DNA of 64,000 nucleotides from G963708325 sp963708325 (GTDB lineage Bacteria > Actinomycetota > Thermoleophilia > Solirubrobacterales > 70-9). Made by a program: the position numbers and the translations under genes. The notes beneath the pieces are model-generated. The model had not been told where the DNA came from. It saw only the letters and a program-made list of their open reading frames with translations, and searched no databases. Below, piece by piece: positions 18,700-28,485 of this stretch (position 1 is the stretch's first letter; each line of letters starts with the position of its first letter). The stretch covers positions 1 through 64,000 of the forward strand of contig OY970203.1 in NCBI GenBank assembly GCA_963708325.1. Reading direction: 5' to 3'.

Positions 18700-19857
18700 C
18701 TAGCCGATGCGGAAGCGCTTGTGCCTGCGCTTGCCCACCTGCACCACGGCGCCGTCGAGCGCCACGCTGGGCAGATCGAGATCCGCCACGGCCTGACCAT
18801 CAACGCGCACGCCTCCCTGCTCGATCAGGCGCCTGGCCTCGCTGCGGCTTATCCCGAAATGCTCCGCGATCAAGGCCGGCAGGTGAACGGGCCCGTCGGC
18901 GCCCAGCTCCACCTCTTCGAGGTCGTCGGGCGCTGCGCGCTCCACGTGGAGCCGGTCGAAATGCGCCTCGGCCCGGACGGCGGCATCGCCGCCGTGAAAG
19001 CGCTCCACCAGACGCCGGCCGAGCGCGCGCTTCGCCTCCCCGGGGTGCCCTGCCGGCGGCTCGGTCGCCAGCAACAGCCGGTAATAGACGCCCATCGCGT
19101 CGTCGGGGATGCTCATCAGCTTCCCGAACATCTCCTCCGGCGGGTCGGCGACGGCGACATAGTTGCCAAGCGACTTGCTCATCCGCTGCACCCCGTCGGT
19201 GCCGGCCAGGATCGGCATCGTCATGATCGACTGAGGGGGCTGGCCGAACCACGACTGCACGTCGCGGGCGAACAGCAGGTTGAACTTCTGGTCGGTGCCG
19301 CCGAGCTCGACGTCGGCCTCGACCGCGACGGAGTCGTAGCCCTGAAGCACCGGATAGAGCAGCTCCAGGGCCGAGATCGGTTTGTCGGCGGCGATCCGGC
19401 GCTGGAAGTCGTCGCGCTCGAGCAGCCGCGCCAGCGTGGCGCGCCCGAGCAGGCCGAAGAGCTCCTGCATGCTCATGTCCAGCCACTCGCTGTTGAAGCG
19501 GACCTCGGTGCGGTCGCGATCGAGCACGCTGAACGCCTGCTCGGTGAACGTGGCGGCGTTGGCGTCGATCTCGGCCGGCTCGAGCACGGGCCGCTGCGCC
19601 GAGCGCCCGCTGGGGTCGCCCACTCGGGCCGTGTAGTCGCCGATGATCAGCACGACGAGATGGCCCGCATCCTGGAACTGGCGCAGCTTGGCGAGCACCA
19701 CGACGTGCCCCAGGTGGATGTCGGGGGCGGTCGGATCGATCCCCCACTTGACCCGCAGCGGCCGTCCCTCGGCGAGCTGTTTGGCAAGCTGGCCCTCGGG
19801 AAGAACCTCCTCGGCGTTTGATGCCAGAAGGGGGGCTTGTGCCTGCGAATCCGTCAT
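18700..19857 (-). CDS. tyrS: tyrosyl-tRNA synthetase
   Basis: 385 aa from ATG 19857, chosen because TAGCAT, a -10 box, lies 7 nt upstream and the conserved domain begins soon after. Class I motifs: HLGH (48-51) as the HIGH signature and RMSKSLGN as KMSKS. The C-terminal S4 RNA-binding domain (ISRSEARRLIEQGGVRVDG) is present. GIDPTAPDIHLGH is typical of the TyrS type that differs from the E. coli enzyme. The rRNA promoter overlaps its 3' end. Confidence 0.96.
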   Translation of the reverse strand: MTDSQAQAPLLASNAEEVLPEGQLAKQLAEGRPLRVKWGIDPTAPDIHLGHVVVLAKLRQFQDAGHLVVLIIGDYTARVGDPSGRSAQRPVLEPAEIDANAATFTEQAFSVLDRDRTEVRFNSEWLDMSMQELFGLLGRATLARLLERDDFQRRIAADKPISALELLYPVLQGYDSVAVEADVELGGTDQKFNLLFARDVQSWFGQPPQSIMTMPILAGTDGVQRMSKSLGNYVAVADPPEEMFGKLMSIPDDAMGVYYRLLLATEPPAGHPGEAKRALGRRLVERFHGGDAAVRAEAHFDRLHVERAAPDDLEEVELGADGPVHLPALIAEHFGISRSEARRLIEQGGVRVDGQAVADLDLPSVALDGAVVQVGKRRHKRFRIG

Positions 19858-19982
19858 CGGGCCAATGCTAGACTGCCCACTCCGCGTGGCGGGCGCGGGT
19901 GCAGCCGCTTCGCGGCCGGGGCCATTCTCACGCCCGGGGCACCCTCCCCCAGACCGCCGAATCACGCGCCGCTTGACCTGCG

Positions 19983-22304
19983 ATGGCTGACATCCGCAAA
20001 GAGCTGCGCCGCGAGCTGAAGCGGGCCGGCAAGCAATCCCGGTCCAACGGGCGCGGCAACGGACGCGTGAGCCGGCGCCTCATGTCCCTGCCCGCCCCGC
20101 CTGCGCCTCCCGGTTCCGGCCAGCCGCGCCGCCGGCCGCGGTTGAAGAAGCTCCGCATCCTGCTCATCCTCGCCGGCCTGGCGCTGCTGGCGATCGTCTC
20201 GACCGTGTTCGGGATGATGATGGCCGTCGCCCAGGATCTGCCGTCGATCCAGAACTATCCCCAGTTCCGCGCCGCCAAGAACTCTCTCGTCACCGACGTC
20301 CGCGGACGCACGATCGGGACGCTGACGAGCAACGAGAACCGGATCCTCGTCAACTCCGGCGACATCTCCCAGAACGTCAAGCAGGCCGTCGTGTCGATCG
20401 AGGACAACCGCTTCTACGAGCACCACGGCGTCGACTTCAAGGGCGTCGGGCGGGCTCTGCTTCAGGACGTGATCAGCCGCACCGCCGCCCAGGGCGGCTC
20501 GACGATCACCGAGCAGTTCGTCAAGAACGCCCTCGAGGCGCAGGGGGACCGCACCGTCTTCGAGAAGCTGCGCGAGGCGGCCCTCGCCTACCACCTCGAG
20601 CGCCGCTGGTCCAAGGACAAGATCCTCACCGCATACCTGAACACCGTCTACTTCGGCAACGGCGCCTACGGAGTCGAGGCCGCCGCTCGCACCTACTTCG
20701 GCAAGGCCCATCCCGGCTGTGGCCAGGGTGAGGCGCCCAAGTGCGCTTCCCTGCTCACACCCGACCAGGCGGCTCTGCTTGCCGGCGTGATCTCCTCGCC
20801 GGCCCAGTACGACCCCAAGGCGCACCCCCAGGCGGCCCTGGAGCGGCGCAACGTGGTGCTCGGGAAGATGAACGAGCAGGGATACCTCCCGGACGTCGAC
20901 TATGCCGACGCCACCAAGCAGTCGCCGCCGGCCCCCTCGCAGATCGAGCCGCCGGCGGAGGACTCGAAGGCGCCCTACTTCACCTCGTGGCTGCGTCAGC
21001 AGGTCGTCGACCTCTACGGGCCCGGCCGCGCCTTCTTCGGCGGTCTGAAGATCCGCAGCACGCTCGACCTCGACCTCCAGGCCGCGACCGAGCAGGCGAT
21101 CTCCAGCCACCTCTCCGGCATCGCTCCCACGGGCGCCGCCGTCGTGATCGACAACAAGACGGGCGGCGTCCGGGCGTTGGTCGGCGGGTTCGACTTCAGG
21201 CACAAGCCCTTCAACCTCGCCACCAACGGGCACAGGCAGCCCGGGTCGGCGTTCAAGCCGTTCACGTTGCTGACGGCGCTCCAGAACGGGGTCTCGCCGA
21301 ACCAGACCTACACCTCGCAGGTGAAGACGTTCACCGTGCCGCACAGCGGCGGCAAGGAGAAGTTCACGGTCCACAACTACGACGACCTCTATGCCGGCGT
21401 CTCCACCCTCGCCCACGCCACCACCGTCTCGGACAACTCCGTCTACGCGGAGGTCGGCCTCGACGTCGGCACGAAGAAGATCGCCAGGACCGCCAGCTCG
21501 ATGGGCATAGAGACACCGGTCTCGACCAACCCGGCGATGGTCCTGGGCGGGTTGAAGGAGGGCGTCACCCCGCTGGAGATGGCGCACGCCTACTCCACTC
21601 TGGCGCACGACGGCGAACGGGTCAGCGGCACGCTCGTCCCGCCCCACGATCCGGGCGGCCCCGTCGCGATCCAGGAGGTGACCGACAAGAGCGACCACCC
21701 GGTCAGGGACAGGTTCGGCTTCTCCGGCGACAACAAGATCATCACCAAGCGGGTGATCCCGAAGAGCGTCGTCAACACCGCGATCCCGATCCTGGAGACG
21801 GTGGTCAGCGAGGGGACCGGCACGCGCGCCGCCACCGGCGACTCCCCGGAATGGGGCAAGACCGGCACGACGGAGAACAACGGCGACGCCTGGTTCGTCG
21901 GCTCGACCAGCCAGATCACCGTCGCCGTCTGGGTCGGGCACGCCGACAGCACGCAGTCGATGGCGTACGACTTCGGCGGCGCCCCGGTGGACGGCGGTAC
22001 GTACCCGGCCCTGATCTGGCACGACATCGTCACCGCCTACGACAGCATCCAGGCCCAGCGCGGCGCCGCCCGCGACGCGCGCACGGCAACCACCACGACG
22101 ACTTCGAGCGGCTCGCTGCCGAGCGCGCCGGCGCCGACCACCGCGGCTCCCGCTCCCGCGCCACCCTCCAACGCGCCGCAGCCCGTCCCCACCCCGGCGC
22201 CCAGCAACCCGGCACCGGCCGGGCCCCCCGCTCCTCCGCCGCCCTCCGGCGGAGGCGGAGGGGGCACCGGTGGCGCCGGCGGCGCGCCGGGCGGGACCGG
22301 CTAG
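19983..22304 (+). CDS. class A penicillin-binding protein (transglycosylase/transpeptidase)
   Basis: 773 aa. Cytoplasmic basic tail, one transmembrane segment (about 56-78), a GT51 domain with EDNRFYEHHGVDF (about 140), GGSTITEQFVKN and the RRWSKDKILTAYLN region, then a transpeptidase with SAFK (Ser about 422), SDN (about 482) and KTGT (about 625). It polymerises and cross-links peptidoglycan outside the membrane. The usual GGSTITQQ reads ITEQ here, a Gln to Glu change. The last 80 or so residues are a Thr/Pro/Ala/Gly-rich tail, common in actinobacterial PBP1. Divergent from tyrS. Confidence 0.95.
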   Translation: MADIRKELRRELKRAGKQSRSNGRGNGRVSRRLMSLPAPPAPPGSGQPRRRPRLKKLRILLILAGLALLAIVSTVFGMMMAVAQDLPSIQNYPQFRAAKNSLVTDVRGRTIGTLTSNENRILVNSGDISQNVKQAVVSIEDNRFYEHHGVDFKGVGRALLQDVISRTAAQGGSTITEQFVKNALEAQGDRTVFEKLREAALAYHLERRWSKDKILTAYLNTVYFGNGAYGVEAAARTYFGKAHPGCGQGEAPKCASLLTPDQAALLAGVISSPAQYDPKAHPQAALERRNVVLGKMNEQGYLPDVDYADATKQSPPAPSQIEPPAEDSKAPYFTSWLRQQVVDLYGPGRAFFGGLKIRSTLDLDLQAATEQAISSHLSGIAPTGAAVVIDNKTGGVRALVGGFDFRHKPFNLATNGHRQPGSAFKPFTLLTALQNGVSPNQTYTSQVKTFTVPHSGGKEKFTVHNYDDLYAGVSTLAHATTVSDNSVYAEVGLDVGTKKIARTASSMGIETPVSTNPAMVLGGLKEGVTPLEMAHAYSTLAHDGERVSGTLVPPHDPGGPVAIQEVTDKSDHPVRDRFGFSGDNKIITKRVIPKSVVNTAIPILETVVSEGTGTRAATGDSPEWGKTGTTENNGDAWFVGSTSQITVAVWVGHADSTQSMAYDFGGAPVDGGTYPALIWHDIVTAYDSIQAQRGAARDARTATTTTTSSGSLPSAPAPTTAAPAPAPPSNAPQPVPTPAPSNPAPAGPPAPPPPSGGGGGGTGGAGGAPGGTG

Positions 22305-22318
22305 GCATCCCGCGCGGA

Positions 22319-22343
22319 GCGTTCGCCGTCCGCGGCGAAGCGC
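22319..22343. terminator. bidirectional hairpin between PBP and mpg
   Basis: TTCGCCG (22322-22328) and CGGCGAA (22333-22339) form a 7-bp stem with a TCCG loop, extended by GCG/CGC across a bulge. It lies in the 51-nt gap between convergent genes. There is no T-run. Confidence 0.45.
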
Positions 22344-22355
22344 CCTCAACAGCGG

Positions 22356-23000
22356 CTAGGACGTGTCGCTCGCCGTCCGCGACAGTGGCGGCAGCGGTCG
22401 CGAGGCGAAGCGGCTGCCCTCGGCGCAATAGCGCCAAGGGCGCTCGACCGCCCGGCTGATCCCGATCCGCGGTCCCGTCACGACCGCCGTGTCGCGCCAC
22501 ACCCCCACCGGAGCCGTGATCCGGAAGGGCGGGGCGTCCAGGCGGGCGCCGTTCATCTCCAGACCGATCGCGAGCGCCTCGGTCAGCTTGCCGGGCCCGG
22601 AGCACAGGCCCTCGACGTCGCCGCGCCGCCGCCGCCGGCGCATCGCGTCCAGCCCGGTCACGGGCTCGATCGCGCGTATCAGCACGGCGGCCGCCCGTCC
22701 CCCTGGCTCGGCGACGGCGTTCAGCAGACTGTGGATCCCGTAGGAGAGGTAGACGTACGCCCGCCCGGGAGGGCCGAACAGGACCTCGTTGCGGGCCGTC
22801 CTGCCGACGTAGGCATGGCAGGCGGGGTCGTCGGCCTCGTAGCTCTCCGTCTCGACTATCACGCCGCCGGCGCCGTCGAAGGCGAGGCCGCAGCCGATCA
22901 GGTCACGCGCCACCGCGTGGACGGAGCGCTCGTAGAAGGCGTCGTCCAGAAGCGCCCCGGCGAGCGGGTCGAATCCCGCCGCTGCCGGCGCGCCGCTCAT
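22356..23000 (-). CDS. mpg: DNA-3-methyladenine glycosylase (AAG/MPG family)
   Basis: 214 aa. Family signatures: RDLIGCGL, the catalytic Glu in GVIVETESYEADDPACHAYVGRT (about residues 47-69), RNEVLFGPPGRAYVYLSYGIH and the substrate pocket LCSGPGKLTEAL. It removes alkylated purines such as 3-methyladenine and hypoxanthine from DNA in base excision repair. Its ATG overlaps the argH stop by 4 nt (ATGA), so it is translated from the argH transcript, although the functions are unrelated. Confidence 0.93.
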   Translation of the reverse strand: MSGAPAAAGFDPLAGALLDDAFYERSVHAVARDLIGCGLAFDGAGGVIVETESYEADDPACHAYVGRTARNEVLFGPPGRAYVYLSYGIHSLLNAVAEPGGRAAAVLIRAIEPVTGLDAMRRRRRRGDVEGLCSGPGKLTEALAIGLEMNGARLDAPPFRITAPVGVWRDTAVVTGPRIGISRAVERPWRYCAEGSRFASRPLPPLSRTASDTS

Positions 23001-24367
23001 CCGTCCAGCGCGGCCAGCGCCTGCCGGGCCTGGGCGATCTGGTCGGCCAGACGCGGCGCCGCCGTGCCGCCGCTCGAAAGCTTCGAGTCGAGCCAGCTGC
23101 TGCGCTCGAGCACCGCGTAGTACTCGTCGTCCAAGGCGGGCGAGAAGCGCTTCAGCTCCTCGACGCGGAGATCGGAGAGCTTGCGACCCTCGTCGAGGGC
23201 ATGTCGCACCAGGCCGGCGACGATGCCGTGGGCCTCGCGGAACGGGACCCCCTTGCGCACCAGCAGGTCCGCCACGTCGGTGGCGGCGAGGAACTCGTCC
23301 GCGGCCGCCTCCGCCAGCCGCTCGCGGTCGAAGCTCAGCCCGGCCACCATCCCGGTCGCCGCCTTCAGGCAGAGCTCGAGCGTGTCGGCGGCGTCGAACA
23401 GAACCTCCTTGTCCTCCTGGAGGTCCTTGTTGTAGGTGAGCGGCAGGCCGTGCAGCACGCCCGCCAGCCGGGGCGCCGCGGCGGCCAGCCGCACCGCCTT
23501 TGCCCTGATCAGCTCGGCGGCGTCGGGGTTCTTCTTCTGAGGCATGATGCTGGAGCCCGACGCGTAGGCGTCCGCGACCTCGACGAAGCCGAACTCCGCG
23601 CTCGAGAAGATCACGACCTCGGCTCCCAGCCGCGAGAGGTGGACTCCGCAGGTGGACGCCGCGGCCAGGAAGTCGAGCACGAAGTCGCGGTTGGAAACGG
23701 CGTCGATCGAGTTGCGGCCGACGCGCGCGAAGCCCAGCTCGCGGGCGACCATCTCGCGGTCCACCTCCCAGTTGACCCCGGCCAGGGCGCCGGAGCCCAG
23801 CGGCAGCTCGGAGGTCGCCTCGCGCGCGGAGCGCAGCCTGCCGGCGTCACGCTCGAGCATCCAGAAGTAGGCGAGCAGGTGATGGCCGAGGTAGACGGGC
23901 TGGGCGCGCTGCAGGTGCGTGTAGCCCGGCATCGGCCAGTCGGCGTGGCGCTCGGCGGCGGCGAGCAGCGCCTCCATCAGGCGGCGGCAGAGAGCGAGCG
24001 AGCGAGCACAGGCGTCGCGGACGTAAAGGGCGACGTCCGTGGCGACCTGGTCGTTGCGCGAGCGCGCCGTGTGCAGCTTGCCTCCGACCGGGCCCGCGAT
24101 CTCGGTCAGGCGCCGCTCGATCGCCATGTGGATGTCCTCGTCGTCCTCGCGGAACTCGAACTCGCCGGCCTCGAGCTCTGCGCCCACCCGCTCCAGGCCG
24201 CGCTCGATCTCGCCGAGCTCGTCCTCGCCGAGCACGCCGATCGCCGCCAGCATGCGGGCGTGTGCCCGCGACTGGGCGACGTCGTAGGGCGCCAGGCGTC
24301 GATCGAAGCCGATCGAGCTGTTCAGGCGCCGAAACACCGGGTCCTGGGGCTCGCCGAACCGAGACAT
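22997..24367 (-). CDS. argH: argininosuccinate lyase
   Basis: 456 aa. Last step of arginine synthesis: argininosuccinate to arginine and fumarate. Fumarase/lyase superfamily motifs: HTARSRNDQVATD (about residues 84-96), TPGYTHLQRAQP-like MPGYTHLQRAQPV and the catalytic loop GSSIMPQKKNP. The start ATG at 24367 has TACACT 7 nt upstream, again a leaderless arrangement. No other arg genes lie nearby in the window. mpg follows, overlapping by 4 nt. Confidence 0.97.
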   Translation of the reverse strand: MSRFGEPQDPVFRRLNSSIGFDRRLAPYDVAQSRAHARMLAAIGVLGEDELGEIERGLERVGAELEAGEFEFREDDEDIHMAIERRLTEIAGPVGGKLHTARSRNDQVATDVALYVRDACARSLALCRRLMEALLAAAERHADWPMPGYTHLQRAQPVYLGHHLLAYFWMLERDAGRLRSAREATSELPLGSGALAGVNWEVDREMVARELGFARVGRNSIDAVSNRDFVLDFLAAASTCGVHLSRLGAEVVIFSSAEFGFVEVADAYASGSSIMPQKKNPDAAELIRAKAVRLAAAAPRLAGVLHGLPLTYNKDLQEDKEVLFDAADTLELCLKAATGMVAGLSFDRERLAEAAADEFLAATDVADLLVRKGVPFREAHGIVAGLVRHALDEGRKLSDLRVEELKRFSPALDDEYYAVLERSSWLDSKLSSGGTAAPRLADQIAQARQALAALDG

Positions 24368-24483
24368 GGCGGGCAGTGTAGGGGCGCCTGCCCACGCCGC
24401 ATGGTGGCGCCCGTTCGTTTCGCATCCGACCGAGAGCCGCACCGGCAGCCGACCCGCACGCCGGTCGCGGATAGGCTGCGCCG

Positions 24484-25461
24484 GTGCGCTTCCTGGTCAC
24501 AGGCGCGACGGGCAAGGTCGGAAACGCGGTGGCGCGCCGTTTGGCCGAGCGCGGGGACGAGGTCGTCGCCCTGGTGCGCGACGTGGCGGCGGCGCGCCAG
24601 GCGCTGCCCGCCGGCATCGAGCTTGTTGCCGGCGACGTCACCGAGGTCGCCTCGATCCAGGCCGCCGCCTCCGGCGCCGACGGGGTCTTCAACTGCATGG
24701 GCATCTACGAGCAGTGGGTCGGCGACGACTCGATCTTCGATCGCGTGAACGCCCAGGGGGCGTTGAACGTGGCCGCCTCGGCCCGCCTGGCCGGTGCGCG
24801 GCGGGTCGTGCACACGTCGACGATCGACGTCTTTCATGCCGAGCCGGGCGGGACCGTGACCGAGGAGGTCGTCGCCGACTATCCGAAGGGGACCGCGTAC
24901 GAGCGCTCCAAACAGCACGCCGAGGAGCTGGTGCTCGGCGAGGCATCTGAGGGGATCGAGGTCGTCCTTGTCAACCCCGGCGGGGTCTACGGGCCCGGCC
25001 CGTGGGCGGGTGCCGGCCTCGACGCGGCGATCCGGGACGCGATCCGGCGGCGACTTCCCGCCTGCCCGCCGGGCGGGCTCTCGACCGCCTTCGTCGACGA
25101 CGTCGCCGACGGCCACCTGGCGGCGTTCGAGCGCGGCCGCCCCGGCGAGCGCTACCTGCTCGCGGACGGCTTCGCGACGATTCGGGAGCTCTGCGCCGCC
25201 GCCGTCGAGGAGGCGGGCCGGGGCTGGGTGCCCCCGACCCTGCCCCGCGGCGCCGCGAGGGGGCTCGTCGCGCTGGGGGAAGGCGTGTCGAGGCTGATCC
25301 GCAGGCCGCCGCTGCTCCCGCGCGGCCAGCTCGACTTCCTGCTGTGGGAGGCGCACGCCGACAGCGCCAAGGCGCAACGCGAGTTGGGCTTCAGCCCGAC
25401 GCCATGGCGCGAGGGTGTGTCCCGCACGGTGCGGTGGATGGCCCAGGAGGACCGGATCTAG
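24484..25461 (+). CDS. NAD(P)-dependent epimerase/dehydratase family protein
   Basis: 325 aa starting at GTG 24484, 6 nt after TAGGCT. Extended SDR: the nucleotide site is TGATGKVG (residues 6-13), the catalytic Ser/Thr is in HTSTIDVF and the Tyr-Lys pair in YERSK. It resembles the dihydroflavonol-4-reductase-like and hopanoid-associated sugar epimerase group (NPGGVYGPGP, SFTFVDD-like STAFVDDVADGH). Substrate unknown. Divergent from argH. Confidence 0.85.
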   Translation: MRFLVTGATGKVGNAVARRLAERGDEVVALVRDVAAARQALPAGIELVAGDVTEVASIQAAASGADGVFNCMGIYEQWVGDDSIFDRVNAQGALNVAASARLAGARRVVHTSTIDVFHAEPGGTVTEEVVADYPKGTAYERSKQHAEELVLGEASEGIEVVLVNPGGVYGPGPWAGAGLDAAIRDAIRRRLPACPPGGLSTAFVDDVADGHLAAFERGRPGERYLLADGFATIRELCAAAVEEAGRGWVPPTLPRGAARGLVALGEGVSRLIRRPPLLPRGQLDFLLWEAHADSAKAQRELGFSPTPWREGVSRTVRWMAQEDRI

Positions 25462-25523
25462 ACTGCCGCCAGGCGACCGTCACGCAGATCCGCTTCGTCG
25501 CGCACGGGCGCCACTGGGTCGGA

Positions 25524-26660
25524 TCAGCTCCAGGCGCGCTGGCCGACGGCCTCGGCGACGGCGCCGGCGACACGGTCGACCTCGCCCTCGTCCATCGCCG
25601 CGAAGAACGGCAGCGCGAGCGAGCTCGCGGCGGCCGCCTCGGCGACCGGGAACTCGCCGCCGCGGTACCCGAACCGCTCGCGGTAGAACGGCTGCAGGTG
25701 GATGCACGGCAGATATGCCTTGCTGGCGATGCCGCGCTGCGCGAGGTCCGCGATCGTGGCGTCGCGGTCGGCCCCCTCGGGGAGCCGGACGACGTAGACG
25801 AACCAGCTGCGCCGCCCCCCGGCCGGCCGGGGGTCGCACAGGCGCAGCCCCTCGATGCGCGACAGGCGCTCGGCGTACATCTCCGCGATCTCCGCCCGTC
25901 GCGCCAGGATCTCGCCGGCGCGCTCGAGCTGGGCCACGCCCAGCGCCGCGGCCACCTCGCCGAGCCGGTAATTGAAGCCGAGGCGCTCGTGCGCGATCTC
26001 GCCCATGTCCGCGCCCCGCCCCTGGTTGCGCTCGCTGCGCGCCCGGGTCGCGACGGCGGGGTCTGCGGAAACGAGCATCCCCCCCTCTCCCGTGACGAGC
26101 TGCTTGTTCGCGTAGAAGGCGAAGGTGGCCGGGTTTCCGCGCGTCCCGACCAGGCGGCCGTCGCGGTCGCTGGAGCCGAACGACTCGCAGGCGTCCTCGA
26201 GCACGCCGAGGCCACGCTGGGCGGCCAGCGCCTCGAACGCCGCCATCTCGGCCGCCGCGCCGAAGACGTGGACCGGCAGCAGGCCGGAGGTTCGATCGCC
26301 CACGGCCGCGGCGGCGGCATCCGGGTCGAGATTGAGCGTGTCGTCGTCGACGTCGGCGAACACCGGCGCGGCGCCCTCGTAGAGCAGGCAGTTGGCCGAG
26401 GCGACGAAGCTGAACGGGCTCGTCACCACCTCGTCGCCCTCCCCCCATCCGAGCGCGCGCACGCCGAGGTGCAGTGCGGCCGTCCCGCTGGAGACGGCGA
26501 CCGCGTCGTCGACCCCGAGCCAATCGGCGAACGCCCGCTCGAAGCGCTCCAGCATCGGCCCCAGCGACAGCCTTCCCGAGCGGATCACCTCGAGCACCAG
26601 CTCCTCTTCCCGCCCCCCCAAGTCGGGCCCGGCCAGGGGAATCGGCTCAGACCCTGTCAT
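25524..26660 (-). CDS. DegT/DnrJ/EryC1/StrS family aminotransferase
   Basis: 378 aa from ATG 26660. PLP-dependent sugar aminotransferase fold: SSGTAALHLGVRALGWGEGDEV, PVHVFGAAAEM, EDACESFGS and the PLP lysine in FYANKQLVTGEGG (Lys about 180). Such enzymes make amino sugars on nucleotide-sugar donors (4-amino or 3-amino deoxysugars). It is isolated here next to the epimerase at 24484 (convergent) and downstream of cimA (51-nt gap). It may supply the glycan locus at the right end; that link is a guess. Confidence 0.88.
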   Translation of the reverse strand: MTGSEPIPLAGPDLGGREEELVLEVIRSGRLSLGPMLERFERAFADWLGVDDAVAVSSGTAALHLGVRALGWGEGDEVVTSPFSFVASANCLLYEGAAPVFADVDDDTLNLDPDAAAAAVGDRTSGLLPVHVFGAAAEMAAFEALAAQRGLGVLEDACESFGSSDRDGRLVGTRGNPATFAFYANKQLVTGEGGMLVSADPAVATRARSERNQGRGADMGEIAHERLGFNYRLGEVAAALGVAQLERAGEILARRAEIAEMYAERLSRIEGLRLCDPRPAGGRRSWFVYVVRLPEGADRDATIADLAQRGIASKAYLPCIHLQPFYRERFGYRGGEFPVAEAAAASSLALPFFAAMDEGEVDRVAGAVAEAVGQRAWS

Positions 26661-26711
26661 GGGCCATCCCGGCACTGGCCCAGCCAAACCGGACGCGGGA
26701 GCGAGCGGTCA

Positions 26712-28352
26712 TCAGGACCGGTTATTCGAGTGATCGCTCGCCGGAGCGGAGGATTTGGCTGGCTTGCTCGCAGCGGAGGATTCAGCCGGTTTGGCTCCTG
26801 GCTGGAAGGCATACTCCAGCGAGTCCACGAGCGCCTCCCACGAGGCCTCGATGATGTTCTCCGAGACGCCGATCGAGCCCCAGGAATCGTGGCCGTCGGA
26901 GGCGTCGAGCAGCACGCGGGTGACCGCGCCGGTGCCGTGGTGCTCGTCGAGTATCCGCACCTTGTAGTTGACCAGGTCGATGTCAGCCAGGTGGGGGTGG
27001 CGGTCGCCGATCGCGTCGCGCAGGGCGCGGTCGAGCGCGTTGACGGGCCCGTTCCCCTCGGCGGTGCGCAGGTAGCGCTCGCCATCGACCCAGATCTTTA
27101 TGGTCGCCTCCGTCTGCACCCTTCCGTCCTCGCGCTTCTCGGTGACCACGCGGAAGCTCTCCAGGCGGAACAGGGGCTCATACGCGCCGCCCTCGCGTCG
27201 CAGCAGCAGCTCGAACGAGGCGTCGGCGGCCTCGTAGTGGTAGCCGCGGTGCTCGCGCTCCTTCAGCGCCTGCAGGGCCCGCTCCGCGGCTTCCTCGTCC
27301 AGCTCGATCGCCGCCTGCTCGGCGCGGGTCAGCACCGACTTGCGGCCCGACAGCTCGGAGACCACTACCTCGCGCCGGTTGCCGACCAGCTCCGGCGACA
27401 TGTGCTCGAACGTGCGGGGGTCGGCGCTCATACCGGCGACGTGCATGCCTCCCTTGTGGGCGAATGCGTTGCGACCGACGTAGGGCTGGTCCGGGTCGGG
27501 CGCGGCATTGCACAGCTCGTCGAGGAAGTGCGCCGTCTCGGTCAGCGAGGCGAGCTGCTCGTCGCTCACGCACCGGTAGCCGAGCTTCAGCTGCAGCGCC
27601 GGCAGGATCGAGACCAGGTTGGCGTTGCCGCAGCGCTCGCCGTACCCATTGATCGTTCCCTGCACCAGAGTGGCTCCGGCCTCGACCGCGGCCAGCGAAT
27701 TGGCGACCGCGCACTCGGCGTCGTTGTGCGTGTGGATGCCAACCGCGACGCGATCCCCGACGGCCTCGACGACGGCGGCGGTCGCCTCGCCCACCTGGTG
27801 GGGAAGGGAGGAGCCGTTGGTGTCGCACAGCGTCACGTTCTCCGCGCCCGCCTCGGCCGCGGCGGCGAGGCATTCGAGCGCGTAGCCGCGGTCGTCCCGG
27901 AAGCCGTCGAAGAAGTGCTCGGCGTCGTAGATCACGCGCTTCCCGGCGGCGCGGCAGAACGCCACCGAGTCGGCGATCATCGCCAGGTTCTCCTCGCGGG
28001 ACGCCCTCGTCACCTTCTCCAGGTGCAGCGCCCAGGTCTTGCCGACAAGGGTGCATACCGGCGCGAAGGAGTCGACCAGCGCCGCCAGCCCCGGGTCCGC
28101 GTCGGCGGCCGCGTCGCGCCGGCGGGTCATCCCGAAGGCGCAGACCGCCGCCTGCTCGAGCCGCTCGGTGGCCAGCAGGCCGAAGAGCTCCACCTCCTTC
28201 GGGTTCGAGCCGAGGAACCCCGCCTCGATGAAGTGGACGCCGAGCGCGTCGAGCCGGCGCACGACGCGCAGCTTCTCGGTCGCGGAAAGCGACATGCCCT
28301 GGCCCTGCATGCCGTCGCGCAAGGTCGTGTCGTAGAGCTGTACCTGTGTCAA
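26712..28352 (-). CDS. cimA: (R)-citramalate synthase
   Basis: 546 aa from TTG 28352; AAAGG about 8 nt upstream acts as Shine-Dalgarno, and the protein then begins with QLYDTTLRDGMQGQGMSLS. It condenses pyruvate and acetyl-CoA to citramalate, starting isoleucine synthesis without threonine. DRE-TIM barrel motifs: DTTLRDG, HTHNDAECAVANSLAA, NGYGERCGNANL (distinguishing it from LeuA, which has NGIGERAGN); the C-terminal LeuA-type allosteric domain (about 400-520) is present. It ends with a Ser/Lys/Ala-rich tail. ilvE lies 133 nt upstream and leuBCD beyond, matching a complete citramalate route. Confidence 0.92.
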   Translation of the reverse strand: MTQVQLYDTTLRDGMQGQGMSLSATEKLRVVRRLDALGVHFIEAGFLGSNPKEVELFGLLATERLEQAAVCAFGMTRRRDAAADADPGLAALVDSFAPVCTLVGKTWALHLEKVTRASREENLAMIADSVAFCRAAGKRVIYDAEHFFDGFRDDRGYALECLAAAAEAGAENVTLCDTNGSSLPHQVGEATAAVVEAVGDRVAVGIHTHNDAECAVANSLAAVEAGATLVQGTINGYGERCGNANLVSILPALQLKLGYRCVSDEQLASLTETAHFLDELCNAAPDPDQPYVGRNAFAHKGGMHVAGMSADPRTFEHMSPELVGNRREVVVSELSGRKSVLTRAEQAAIELDEEAAERALQALKEREHRGYHYEAADASFELLLRREGGAYEPLFRLESFRVVTEKREDGRVQTEATIKIWVDGERYLRTAEGNGPVNALDRALRDAIGDRHPHLADIDLVNYKVRILDEHHGTGAVTRVLLDASDGHDSWGSIGVSENIIEASWEALVDSLEYAFQPGAKPAESSAASKPAKSSAPASDHSNNRS

Positions 28353-28485
28353 GCCGATGCCTTTCTGCTTCGAGGGAACGGACGGGAGGCCTCTGCGGGC
28401 CCTTGCGCGCCGGAGCGCGCTGCCGCGAGCCGCTAGACGGCTGCGGCCGCCGTAATTCGTCCGTTTGCCTCGCAGCGACGATGCA

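Noticed and set aside
19962..22349. 795-codon open frame antisense to the PBP gene
   Set aside because: No recognisable domain; strongly biased to Gly/Arg/Val. The PBP on the other strand has all transglycosylase and transpeptidase motifs.
25002..28436. 1144-codon open frame on the plus strand
   Set aside because: It is antisense to cimA and the DegT aminotransferase, which have full family motifs; composition (Arg/Gly/Ala/His-rich) is typical of GC-rich shadow frames.
28380..28485. Possible attenuation leader peptide before cimA (MHRRCEANGRITAAAAV)
   Set aside because: Only one Ile and one Val; no complementarity to the cimA ribosome site and no clear terminator. Not distinguishable from chance.
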